From the NCBI GenBank assembly GCA_051294375.1, contig JBJCIZ010000239.1, positions 1,506,581 to 1,570,580 on the forward strand: a stretch of 64,000 nucleotides of DNA, written 5' to 3'. A program made the position numbers and the translations under genes. This stretch comes from Paraspadella gotoi (taxonomy: Eukaryota > Chaetognatha). The notes below the pieces were generated by a model. It had not been told where the DNA came from. It saw only the letters and a program-made list of their open reading frames with translations, and made no database searches. The first letter of the stretch is position 1; every line of letters starts with the position of its first letter. This document shows positions 39,641 through 54,127 of the stretch, piece by piece.

Positions 39641-39940
39641 TATATTTTTTTTCGGCTGAAAGTCTTAGAGAAAGGGATTTTTGACTGGAAAAACTAGAGA
39701 AAAAGAAATATCACAGGGAAATTTAGGGCACAAGGAATATTTCAAAATTAATATCACAGCTTTGTTCGACAATGATTGAAGTTTAATCACAATACTTTAG
39801 TTTAAAAAAGATTAAAAAAAAGATATAAACCAACAAAGTGAGCTAAAATGAAAACAAAAAGAGAGTTTGCGACTCCAGTTTTTAAAATAAGCGCGATAAA
39901 AAAAATATTATAGCAGGGTGGTGTATCTATGTAAGCGACA
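39641..39940. other. Intergenic region, TOM70 5' side / STAND gene 3' side
   Basis: About 300 A/T-rich bases. No gene seen. Confidence 0.6.
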
Positions 39941-42900
39941 TCAAAGGTTTTGTTGCGTCAACTCGGACAGAAATCCTTCGATCTTTTCCTTCAAGTTTTC
40001 CAAATGTTTTCTGCGTTCTTTGTACGAAGGAGCGTGCGTGCGGCAGACGTGCAATCCCTTCTCAGCATATTCCACAGAGCATTTGAAATATGAGGCTTTC
40101 TGGGGGGGGGAGTGAAAATATGAGTCTTTGGAAAAAAACTCAAAATCATTTTATCCTACCTTTTCTTTCTTTCCGTAAAATGCGTAAACATCCGCCAAAT
40201 CCTTGGAAACTTTCAAAATCCAAAACTGGTCCGAACGAGGAAAATATCGGACGGCTAATTCGTAAGCCTTTTCCATATCTTCTAATCCCGAAGCCCATTT
40301 GTTAACCGCAAAGTAAGAGTACAGGGTGCAAAGGCCGTCGTGATTTTTCAAGAGGATCGTTTGTGGCCAATCGACCTCCATAAAGTCCTCCGCTTGATCC
40401 GTATTCGGCGAGGAAGAAGGCCCACCGACATGTTTCAACTTGTTCATGATTTTCACGGACTCCTTAAAGACGAGAAGCGCGGGACTATAAGTCTGGCGAT
40501 CCATGTAAAAATCACCGAGCCGTTTATAGGCGGTGGCAGTTTGTTCGTGATCGCCTAAACTGTCGACGAACTTATTCCGAAGTTTTTGCAATTTCCTCAA
40601 TACCTTAAAATCGTTTTTCTTGTAGCACTGACACTTCGCATCAAATGTTTTATTCTTTGCCATTTCAACGCCAAGCGATGCATCGCAAAATTCGCAAGTG
40701 TCTCCTTGGGGAAGCGACTTGCTCTCTTCTTTCAACTGGCACATCTGGAATTCCCATTCATCGAGATCTTTATGTCTCTGAGCTTCTGAATCGGTCGGGG
40801 ACCACTGCTCCAATTTTACCAGAGCTTGCGAAAATAATTTGAGCGTCAACCTTCTAAATTTGGGGCTCACGGAATGAGACCGGGCGTCGGCGTACAGAAA
40901 ATAAGAAACCACGTACGGAGCGCACGGATGCTCAAGTAGCAAATTTTTTTTCTCCTTGTAAACAGGAGCGATTTTGTACAAAAACTTTTTGGCGTTTTTA
41001 ATATTATCCACTTTTCCTCCAGGATTGTTTCGGCGTAAAAATTCGTTGCAGTAAGAAAGCGACGCGACGAAGATATTACGAACGACTGGCAATTCTTCAC
41101 CTGCGATGATTTGATCCTGGTTTAGTTCCAACCAGTTTTTGGATTTCGAACCAATACCCTCCGCTACTTTAAGAATTCGATCAAAAGGAATCACGTATTC
41201 GAGAAACATGAAAAACTTAGGCAAGAGCCACTCCTGTGCGGAAAATGCCTCGATTAAAACGGACAGGCTCATGGAATCGCCGGCAAGAGTATCACGAGAT
41301 AACTCTCGAAACACTTGGTCGAAAAAGGACCAATCTTTCATGAAAGAGACGATGGCTTCGGACAATCCGTTTTTTGTCCAAGAATGCAGCGCGATTCTTT
41401 TCAATTCCTTCAAGAAAAAATCGAAGACGGTTTTGGACCATCTCTCCACTTTCGGGGAAAGCGTTCGAGATCCTTTGACGCATTCGCGAACGAAGTTGTG
41501 GACCGAGAGTCGGACCGAGCCGAGAACGATGCCGAGTTTTTCCAACTTGGCGCAAATGGCGTCGATGACGGCGTCGTTGTAATCTGCCGACGACGCCGTC
41601 GCTACTCGAAAAATATCGGACTTGGCAAACTCTCCGTCAAAGACGCTGCACAAGGCTAATATCTCCTTTTCACTCTCGGAAAATTGGCCAAAGGCCCAGT
41701 TGAGCTCCTGAAAATCCCGGATCTTCATTCCCTCGTCGGCTCGACGAAGAATGAACAAGAACAAAGGATTACCTTGGGCCTTTTCTACGATGGCGCGGAT
41801 GCGATCCTCGTCGGTCAGTCCCTCGCTTCGCAGCCATTTCTCCGCCAAGTTATTGTTTAAAGGCCTAAGAGGCCACTCGGCAGCGTTCAAGGATTTGACA
41901 GGAATGTCGGTAGAGGTTAGAATCAACTTAACGTTGCCCGAACTGACGAGCGAATCGAGAAAGAATCGAAAGTTTTCCTCTTCCTTGGAATCGCCCAACA
42001 GTCTCTCGCATCCGTCCAAGATGAAGAGATACTTGACGAGTGGATCCTTGGCGACGTTGTGACAACAACGCGCCGACTGCTGATCCTTGGGTTTTTCGTG
42101 GAAGACGAAGGCGCAAATGGCCTCGGCGACTCGTTCGGTGTTTTCCTTGTGCAAAACGTGAAAGATGAAGCGGCGATGAAAACTGCGCTGCGAATCCACG
42201 GCCGCTTGTTTCGCAAGTTCCGTTTTCCCGATACCCGGTGGACCGTGAATCAGGATCATATTTCTTTGTAGCAAATTCCGAGAAATGATTTCGAGTTCAT
42301 TTTTTCGATTTTGACGCAGAGAATCTTGCAGGACGTGACCCGGTGAGATGTTGCAGGAAAGAAATTCGGAGAGCGGAAGCTGCGTGGGAAGAGACGAAGC
42401 CGACGAGGGCGAGTTCACGTGGAAAACGTTGTTGTCGCCGATAACGTTTTCCGCTCGTGCCGTCTCCGCGCTCGTGCCTGTCACGTGACTAAATCCAGTT
42501 TCGGTGGAATCCGCATCCGATGAACTTGCGTGATCGTGGTTTTGGACGCGTTTGTCGTCGCCGAAGTCTTCTTCGTCGCAGTCGACGTAATCATCATCAT
42601 CATCGTCATAATCTTCGATTTCGTCTTCAAAGACCTGAGCGTACAACTGTTCGTCAATCGCCGATTGATTCGGCGCTCGAAAAACGGAGCTGCCTTCAAC
42701 GCTCTCGTTCTCCCTCTTCGTTAGCCGACAGTCGGCCGGATCCGCTCGCGCTTCCGGCAGATTCGAAATCGGACGGATATCGTCCGTCGATGTCTGAAAA
42801 TCTGGAGCTGGTGCTGGAGATACAACATCATGTCCGACGTTGCCTCGAGGGGCGCCGTGTTGAAAGGCGCCGGGTTGAGGGGCGCCGTCGCTTGATTCGC

Positions 42901-42988
42901 TGACAGAGTCTTCTTCGATTTCCGTTTCTCCCGAATCGCTGGGCAAAAGCCGATCGAAATCGGGAAGGAGGGAGACGGAGGCGGACAT
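39941..42988 (-). CDS. STAND/NB-ARC-type P-loop NTPase with acidic linker and TPR-like C-terminus
   Basis: Two exons, 40160-42988 and 39941-40099, giving 995 residues from MSASVSLLPDF; an in-frame ATG 12 codons further out (43024) lies inside the first minisatellite unit. Residues 1-240 are low-complexity, with an acidic run (EDEIEDYDDDDDDYVDCDEED, about 120-145). The NTPase follows: Walker A GPPGIGKTELAKQA (about 249-262), Walker B-like KYLFILDGCERLL (about 320), and a GxP-like QGNPLFLFILRR with a winged-helix-like segment after it. The last 300 residues are helical, TPR-like (YKRLGDFYMDRQTYSPALLVFKES), with a cysteine pair region (CEFCDASLG...CQCYKK). This is the layout of STAND signalling ATPases (Apaf-1, NLRs, TPR-STANDs), which assemble on a trigger. 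No CARD, death, TIR or LRR domain is visible. Function not assigned. Confidence 0.75.
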
Positions 42989-43021
42989 TGTTATCGTTTC
43001 GAAGGGAAGAGATGGAAAAGT

Positions 43022-44776
43022 CAAGCTTGGGCCAGCATCAACGCGCGACTTATAAGATCATCTCTCTCTCAATCACTGAGGAACATGGAAAAGTCAAGCT
43101 TGTGGCAGCTTCAACGCCGACCTTATAAGATCATCTCTCTCTCAATCACTGAGGAAAAGCAAGCTTGTGGCAGCTTCAACGCGCGACCTTATAGAGCATC
43201 TCTCTCTCAATCACTGATGGAAAAGCCAAGCTTGTGGCAGCATCAACGCGCGACCTTATAAGAGCATCTCTCTCTCAATCACTAGGAACTGATGAAAAGT
43301 CAAGCTTGTGGCAGCTTCAACGCGCGACCTTATAAGATCATCTCTCTCTCAATCACTGATTGGAAAAGTCAAGCTTGTGGCAGCATCAACGCCCGACCTT
43401 ATAAGACATCTCTCTCTCAATCACTGATGGAAAAGCCAAGCTTGTGGCAGCATCAACGCGCGACCTTATAAGACATCTCTCTCTCAATCACTACGACTGA
43501 TGGAAAAGTCAAGCTTGTGGCAGCATCAACGCGCGACCTTATAAGATCATCTCTCTCTCAATCACTGATGGTAAAAGCCAAGCTTGTGGCAGCTCAACGC
43601 GCGACCTTATAAGATCATCTCTCTCTCAATCACTGATGAAAAGTCAAGCTTGTGGCAGCTCAACGCGCGACCTTATAAGATCATCTCTCTCTTCAATCAC
43701 TGATGGAAAAGCAAGCTTGTGCAGCTCAACGCGCGGACCTTATAAGGTCATCTCTCTCTCAATCACTGATGGAAAAGTCAAGCTTGTGGCAGCATCAACG
43801 AGCGAACTTATAAGATCATCTCTCTCTCAATCACTGAGGAACTGATTGGAAAAGCCAGCTTGTGGCAGCATCAACGCGCGACCTTATAAGATCATCTCTC
43901 TCTCAATCACTGAGTGGAAAAAGCCAAGCTTGTGGCAGCTATCAACGCGCGACCTTATAAGAATCATCTCTCTCATCACTGAGGTACTGATGGAAAGTCA
44001 AGCTTGTGGCAGCTTCAACGCGCGACCTTATAAAGTCATCTCTTCTCAATCACTGATGGAAAAGTCCAAGCTTGTGGCAGCATCAACGGCGACCTTATAA
44101 GATCATCTCTCTCTCAATCACTGATGGAAAAGTCAAGCTTGTGGCAGCTTCAACGCGCGACCTTATAAGATCATCTCTCTCTCAATCACTGGAATGAGAA
44201 AAGCAAGCTTGTGGCAGCATCAACGCGCGACTTATAAGATCATCTCTCTCTCAATCACTGAGTGAGGAAAAGTCAAGCTTGTGGCAGCTTCAACGCGCGA
44301 CCTTATAAGATCATCTCTCTCTCAATCACTGATGAGAAAGCAAGCTTGTGGCAGCTTCAACGGCGCGACCTTATAAGATCATCTCTCTCTCAATCACTGA
44401 GGAACTGATGAAAAGTCAAGCTTGTGGCAGCATCACGCGCGAACTTATAAGATCATCTCTCTCTCAATCACTGAGGAACTGATGAGAAAAGTCAAGCTTG
44501 TGGCAGCTTCAACGCGCGACCTTATAGAGATCATCTCTCTCTCAATCACTGAGGAATGATGGAAAAGTCAAGTTGTGCAGCTCAACGCGACCTTATAGAT
44601 CATCTCTCTCTCAATCACTGATGGAAAGCAAGCTTGTGGCAGCATCAACGGCGATTATAAGATCATCTCTCTCTCATCACTGAGGAACTAAAAGTCAAGC
44701 TTGGGCAGCATCAACGAGCGACTTATAAGATCATCTCTCTCTCAATCACTGAGGAACTGATGGAAAAGCCAAGCTT
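43022..44776. repeat. Minisatellite, about 26 units of about 70 bases
   Basis: Unit on the plus strand: GGAAAAGTCAAGCTTGTGGC, AGCATCAACGCGCGACCTTA, TAAGATCATCTCTCTCTCAA, TCACTGA, with an optional GGAACTGAT spacer. Units differ mainly by single-base indels, which points to raw long-read error as well as real variation. Each unit has a HindIII site and a palindromic CTTATAAG. The array abuts the start of the STAND gene and ends where the duplicated block begins; the last unit is repeated after the second N-gap. Confidence 0.95.
43049..43056 (-). promoter_or_regulatory. Candidate TATA box of the STAND gene inside the first repeat unit
   Basis: CTTATAAG about 60 bases upstream of the ATG at 42988. 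Being palindromic it reads TATAAG on the minus strand. The leader would be about 30 bases. This is inference from position and sequence only. Confidence 0.35.
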
Positions 44777-45129
44777 GCATTTTCTCTATCCTCGAGTAAA
44801 TCTAAAGAAAAATTAAAGAAATCGAGATAAACCTAAACTAAATTCTTAACAAGAAAGAAGCCATCATCCTGGCAAAAAAGACCGAAAAGTAGTAACGATA
44901 ACAATATAGGTTTTCATGAAAAGAATGAAATAACGACACTTGTAAAAAGTAAATAACGATGATATTAATAAACAAATATTGCAACATTGTTTGCAATATT
45001 TTTAAGCAACGATTCGTCCGAGCGCTCAAAGTTTATTTTAACGAATAATTGTAGCAGATTAATTTGTAAATTTGTACCATATTACAACAGAGATATCCCT
45101 CTGTTAGATAATCGTTGAAATGAGGGGAG
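44777..45129. other. 3' flank of Maelstrom, copy 1
   Basis: A/T-rich, contains ATTGCAACATTGTTTGCAAT (short palindrome). The same segment is present near 53960 and as a scrap at 53631-53721. No gene. Confidence 0.6.
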
Positions 45130-46963
45130 TTAAGCGATCCCGGCTTGAACCTCGTTCCCCGCCCGAACCCGTCCTCCTTCCGGTCGAAACTCGAAGCTCG
45201 TCGTCGAAACTGAAGTCGGAAAAGTCGGAAGAGTTGGCGCTGGGGATTGAAAAGGGAACGAGGTCGCGATGAAGAGACGTTGAAGGGGAAGACGATTCGT
45301 TGACGACGAGAGAGTCGAGCGTCGCGTCCGCTTCTTCTTCTGGAGACTCCGGGACGTCCGATGGAAAAATGCGAAGGTCGTCAATGGCGAGGGGCGTGGC
45401 GGGAACGTGGGAGGCGGTCAACTCGAAGTCGTAGAGCGGCGCTGAAAGAATTATGAAATTTATCTTGATAAAGAATGAAAAATTAATTATTTAATCCATC
45501 GACAGTCCACAAAACAAAAATAAGTAGGCTACTAATTATGAAAATCGAATCGAAAATTAAAATCCTGATCCATGAACTTGTCCCGAAAACTCACTAGGAT
45601 TCTTCAACCAGTCGAACGTAGCGTAACACCAACGATAACAGGCGTCCGAGGTGCAAGCCGCTTCTTTGACGTCATGAAACCAACATCGAGTCTTCGGCGA
45701 ATATTCCACTTGAGATCCGTCAGCGTCGCCGTAGGATCCGGCGCAGGTTCCATCCTCGGCAGCGTCGCTCGCTCGAGCAGCGTCAGCAGCAGCTCTTCCA
45801 GCGGCAGCACCTCGAGACGTTCCCACTCGCAGAGCCACTCGTCGTCCTTGTCGGCCGCGTCGGCCAGCCAGCGATAGCAGGCCGACGCCATTTCGACGCC
45901 GCTCTCTCCTCGTCTCGGCGCCGATCGAGCGTGAAGAGGGTCGGCAAGGGGCGCCGCCCGGCGTCGGTGAGAAAGGCGACGATCATGCGGCAGAGGCGCC
46001 CGTGATCGCGATAGGCGAGGCGGAGGAGATCGGCGTCGGCGAGCGGGTTGTTGGGAGGGAGAAAGTCGAAATCGGGAGGCGAAGCGGGTGAGGAAAGGGA
46101 CGCGATGAACGGATTCCGAGCGAGACTTTTCTTCGAGTCCGAGAAACGGCGGGAGACGGACTGGATCCACGAAGGAGTGGACCGGTGCGGACGACGCCTT
46201 CGACGACGGAGAACTCGAAAAGGCTGAACTCGCAGGGGACGAAGGGTCGGCGGACGAAGCACTCGAAGTTGACGAGAAAGAACCGGCGTTGAGCCAAGGC
46301 GGGGCCGGAGGGAAGAGAAGACAAACGAGTCTTCATCTCCCGGAGAAACGCGCGGCGGCCGAGTTTTCTTCGCCGAGGCGCTCGTGGGCGGAGGCGATGG
46401 CGCCTTTGACGCGAGCGAGGCGTCGAAGGCGGGAAAAGTCCAGTCGAGGATCGTAAGTAAATTGTCCCGCTTTCGCCATGGCTTCGTAAGGGGATCTGAG
46501 GGTTAAGTAGAATTAAATACAATTAAATGTAATGAAAGAGGTTAGCAAATAACGGCGTTTTTTGTTTGTTGTTGTTTTGTTTTTTTGTTCTAATTCAAGC
46601 TTAAGCATATCTCTGAGAGCCAGATTTATGTATTTCACATTATCTTTTTTAGTTCTAATTTTCTTCCGAACCCTTTTAAAAAGAGTGTCTTCACCTTTGA
46701 TCGATTACGAGTTCAAAACCTAAAAATAACCTCGAGTCATCAGAAAAAAAAACCAAATCTTGCTTCGTCAGGCTGATTCGGATTCTTCTTGGATTAACTC
46801 TCCCAACCAGTTTAACTTACTTTTCCTCGAGACTGAGCCGGCTCCACTCCTCGGTGGCGGCCTTTTCGTTGACCAGATGCCACGTGGCGTGCTTCATCCC
46901 GTTTCGACGCAGATCGAAAACGATCTCGTCAACGAAGTAACAGAACTTGTTGCGCTTCGGCAT
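45130..46963 (-). pseudogene. MAEL: Maelstrom, copy 1 (frameshifted)
   Basis: Same three-exon gene as at 54128-55964, but the long second exon is broken by several single-base indels: for example GAGTTTTCTTCGCC here against GAGTTTTTCTTCGCC in copy 2, GTGGACCGGTGCGG against GTGGACCGTGCGG, and CTCCTCGTCTCGG against CTCCGTCTCGG. I read these as sequencing error in a redundant contig, not as a decayed gene. Use copy 2 for the protein. Confidence 0.85.
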
Positions 46964-47261
46964 TTGGTCTTTAGCAGTCCAGTCGAATCAGGCGCAGTCT
47001 AACAAGTCATATAGTAGGCTGCCTAAATCACGAAAATAAAACCATTTTCATGCAAATATTGTAATTAATAAAAACACACACGATAAAAAGGCCAAAAGGC
47101 GTCAAGAATCGGACATTTAAATATTAAATACGTATCAAAGGCTTTTGGTGTAAATAAACGAGAGATCTTATTCGAACATTTTCCTAAAGATAGCCTTATC
47201 CATTTATCACAAAACATAAGAACGAGACAATTAAATTTAAATTAGCACGTTTACCCTTGAA
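46964..47261. other. Spacer, Maelstrom 5' side / F-box gene 3' side, copy 1
   Basis: A/T-rich, includes CATGCAAATATTGTAATT near 47050, similar to the octamer element head. No gene. Confidence 0.5.
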
Positions 47262-49801
47262 CTACGAAACAATCCCATAGATTTTTAAAACAACGGCTTC
47301 CAAACGTTTCCTTTCCAAGAGCCAAAAGAGTCTTTGGTTTTTTGAAAAACGGCGGGAGGTCTGTTTGTTTTTCTTCGCTACCTTGACGACGATATCCTTG
47401 AGCCGCCACGACGTTTCCAGATCCCGAATTTTAGTTCGAATTTTGTCCAAACGATCCAAGGAACCGTCCATGGACGAATGACCGAAAGGCGTGGCGAAGA
47501 AGACTCGCACCGTTCAAGGAACGGACTAGTGGAGGCGAAATCGATAACCAATTCCAAGTCTCGTCGCCCCGAATCGGAAGATCGACGGCGAGGGATTGAC
47601 GCCCCGGAATACAGCGTCCATCGCTCGTTCCGGCGAGTAGTTCACCGCCGGAATTCACCGTCACGTCCAATGCGACGAGCGACTTCGTCTCCGCCAAGAC
47701 GACGCCCAAAGACTTTTCTTGTTCCCGGCGTGTCCACGCGGACCGTCAATTCGCGGAGGAATTCGAACGTCCTATTCGCTGAATACATGTCGTATTCGAT
47801 GGCGGAAGCCGCTGCGATGGGACAGATCTCGAGGCATTCCAAGAGCCGAGGAATCTGGAGAAAAAATGCGACGACTTTGGCGGGAACGCGACCGCGAACG
47901 CGAAGACGGCGAAAGTAAAAACGATAAAAGTGGTTGGGACGATCGTAGACGCCGGTATTAAAGTATTCGTCTTCGCCGCCGACCTCGTCCTCGGGAAAGA
48001 CGATCGTCGCACGCTCGAGATTCTTCGCTTCTTGACAAAACGAGACGCAGGGCCCGAAATCGGAAGGAGTCTTCGACCGAATCGTGACTTCGGTGAATCG
48101 AGTGGTAATCGTATGAAAATCGTACAACGATTTGGAGAAAGAGAAAAATTTGAGAAGCGAATCTCCTCGAGTTCCTCGCGTCGGTCGAGGTTTTTGAAGA
48201 GACGACGTTCGAGATCGTCCGGGAGAAAATCGTCTCCGCAGGGAAGGGAGACTTGAAAGCGTCGAAGGCGCCGAGACAATCCGCGCGAAAGGGCGGGATG
48301 GCGCGGGTTGAAAAGAACAAGTCTGTGGACGACGAAGCTTTCCAAGTTGCGAAAGATGACGAAAGACCATGGCCAGGGTGGGCTCGTCCAGCTCCATGTT
48401 CGTCACTGTCAGGTGTATTAAGTTGTCGGCGAGTAATGAAGGTTGAGAATCGCTGTTGTAAAAAAATGTAAGGATTCAACATAATACTACAACTAGTTCG
48501 CGTTAAGAGATAAAAAACCGGCCATAGAATCGGTTAAGAATTGATTTGAATAACAGACAACCTTCATAATTTATCAAAATTCAAAACTACTTAAAAAACA
48601 AGCTCGTCATGTCCATCCCAAACGTCTTGAGTTCTAAGCTTCCCAGCTTATCGCAATTCTGCAGCGGCGCGAAGAACCTCGGCTCAGCTTTCGTCAACCG
48701 GTACACGGTGACTTGGATCTTGCCACGCCAGGCGTGGCCGAGCAGCGCCAGGCCCAGGAGGTCTCCAGACGCGATATCAACTCGATATCCTCGGGAAGAA
48801 AAGCTCCGGAGAGACGCTCCAGCCGCGGAAAAGACTGGATTCCGGATCTCGGCGACGCCGGAGAGGACTCGCACGAAAACGGGCGTCGGCCGGCATCGAG
48901 AGGCGCCGTAGCCGATCGTTGAGCGGCTCGAGAGCTTGAGCCAGAGCCTTCGAGGCTCGGTCCATCTCGTCCGGGTAGCAGACGATGTGTTCGCGAAAGG
49001 CCCCGGAGAAGTCGAGCTCCGTCAGCGAGGAGAGATGGGAGAAAGGAAAAAGAGCGGAGGAGGAGGAGAGGGTCGGCGGAAGATTCGGAGTCGTTTTCGA
49101 TCTCGAAGCCGGGGCTGCGGCTGAGGCGGAGACACTTGAGCTGCGGCTGGCGGAGGTGAACGAATTCGGAGGAGAATCGGAGGAAGCGCATCCATTCTTG
49201 GCCTTTGGCCGGGGAAGGGGGGGCAGGGGGGGTGTTGAAGTGGGCCGTTAAACTTAGAGTGCTCGAGTGCTTGTATAGGAGCGGAACCGATTCTATGATT
49301 TATTCATAGACTTACTAAACAATATCGATGAAAAGATAAAAACAAAAAGAAACGCATGCTTATTGAACTCCTCTCGCCTAAAGCAGAGGAGTTTTAAAAA
49401 ACCATTTTGTAACCTATTTCAAATACATTTTAAATTTTAAATTTTCGTAAGGTAAAATCCCGCCTCGACCACCTTTTCCCCTTTTCAACTGACCGAAATC
49501 GATACGACACCAAGCCGCGGTTCGTTAGCGACGACGCGAAAAAATCTGCACGTTGCCGAGACCGAAAATCAAATCCTGAGATCCAAATATCGCAGAATTT
49601 TCTCCCAAACTTCGCGCGGAATCATCGGCGAGGTCATCGTCGGTTTTTCGTCCACGGGCGAGGGTCGTTGCCGGGACGGAAAATGGGAACTTTGTGACTT
49701 TGCCAGCGGAGTGAGTCGGACGGAGGGAAAGGGTTCTCGGCCACGCGAAAGCGAAAGTCTACCGAGTTTACCCTTCGGCCGCTCTCCCTTCTCTTTCATC
49801 T
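47262..49801 (-). pseudogene. F-box/leucine-rich protein gene, copy 1 (frameshifted)
   Basis: Counterpart of the gene at 56287-58806. Open frames are cut into overlapping pieces by single-base indels. In one place this copy may be the better one: it reads DEKP/TMTSPMIPREVW without a break, while copy 2 has an extra base before MTSPMI. Confidence 0.8.
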
Positions 49802-50304
49802 GGGAATAAAAAAAAAAAAAAAAAAAAAAAACAATTGCGGAGAGTAGTATAGTAATATAATAATTTAACGGAGAAATTCCAGAAAAATATTGACAAACGG
49901 ATCGGTGCTTGAAAAAAAATCTTGAATTTGAACTTTTTTGGGGGGAAAATTTTGGTTCGCCGCTCCCTTTACAATGTAGACTCGAGAAAATAAAACGGCG
50001 AACGGAAAAACCAAAAAAGGCGGTGAGCCTTTTTGAAAAACCTGATATTTAAACGCGCGAGCGATCAGAGTTTGTCGAAGAAGAAGGAGAATCAATTGTG
50101 AAAAAAATAATGCGAATAAAATTCGATGAAATAATTTTTGTGACGATCGAGAGGAAAAACAAAAAGGCGGAACGACTAGGAATTTGAGGGGTAGGGTGGG
50201 GGCCGAGGGGGGGGAGTAAAAGGGGGGATGGAAAGAGAGAAGATTGAAGAGAGAGAGAGAGAGAGAGGAAAATAAAAGGCCAAAACGGCGCGCCTTTCGT
50301 CCCT

Positions 50305-53271
<2,967 letters not shown>

Positions 53272-53605
53272 CTGAGGGATGGAAAGAAGGGCTTTGAAAA
53301 AGAAGGGCTTTGAAGAGAAGGTTGTTTAGGAATCGAAAAAGGTCGTTGAAGGGCATTTAATAAATTGTTACAAAAGAACAGTGTAAGTAAATCGACTAAA
53401 ATCCAGTCCTGTAACAAATCGATTTCGAAGCTCAGGGACTGCTTATTGAGCAGTGCATAAATAAGTAAAAAATAATAAATAAACGGTATTATCACTTTCT
53501 CATAACAATTACATCTGAAAAGGTACCCTACACAGAAGTAAAGTCACGAGAAGGCGGGAAATAATATATTAACATCCAGGAAATCTTATACGGCGGGAGA
53601 CCAAA

Positions 53606-53731
53606 NNNNNNNNNNNNNNNNNNNNNNNNNTTGCAACATTGTTTGCAATATTTTTAAGCAACGATTCGTCGCGAGCGCTCAAAGTTTATTTTAACGAATA
53701 ATTCTAACAATATAATAATATNNNNNNNNNN
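53606..53731. other. Two assembly gaps (N) around a repeated scrap
   Basis: Ns at 53606-53630 (25) and 53722-53731 (10). The 91 bases between them repeat a piece of the Maelstrom 3' flank (TTGCAACATTGTTTGCAATA). After the second gap the last minisatellite unit begins again. Confidence 0.98.
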
Positions 53732-53774
53732 CTCTCTCAATCACTGAGGAACTGATGGAAAAGCCAAGCTTGCA

Positions 53775-54127
53775 TTTTCTCTATCCTCGAGTAAATCTAA
53801 AGAAAAATTAAAGAAATCGAGATAAACCTAAACTAAATTCTTAACAAGAAAGAAGCCATCATCCTGGCAAAAAAGACCGAAAAGTAGTAACGATAACAAT
53901 ATAGGTTTTCATGAAAAGAATGAAATAACGACACTTGTAAAAAGTAAATAACGATGATATTAATAAACAAATATTGCAACATTGTTTGCAATATTTTTAA
54001 GCAACGATTCGTCCCGAGCGCTCAAAGTTTATTTTAACGAATAATTGTAGCAGATTAATTTGTAAATTTGTAACCATCATTACAACAGAGATATCCCTCT
54101 GTTAGATAATCGTTGAAATGAGGGGAG
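53775..54127. other. 3' flank of Maelstrom, copy 2
   Basis: A/T-rich; same content as 44777-45129. No gene. Confidence 0.6.

Noticed and set aside
43636-44100. Open frames of 69 and 84 codons in the minisatellite
   Set aside because: They only translate the repeat unit and break at indels; no start context or conservation. Not a coding repeat protein.
43022-44776. CRISPR-like repeat array
   Set aside because: Repeats follow each other without unique spacers, and the gene context is animal. It is a minisatellite.
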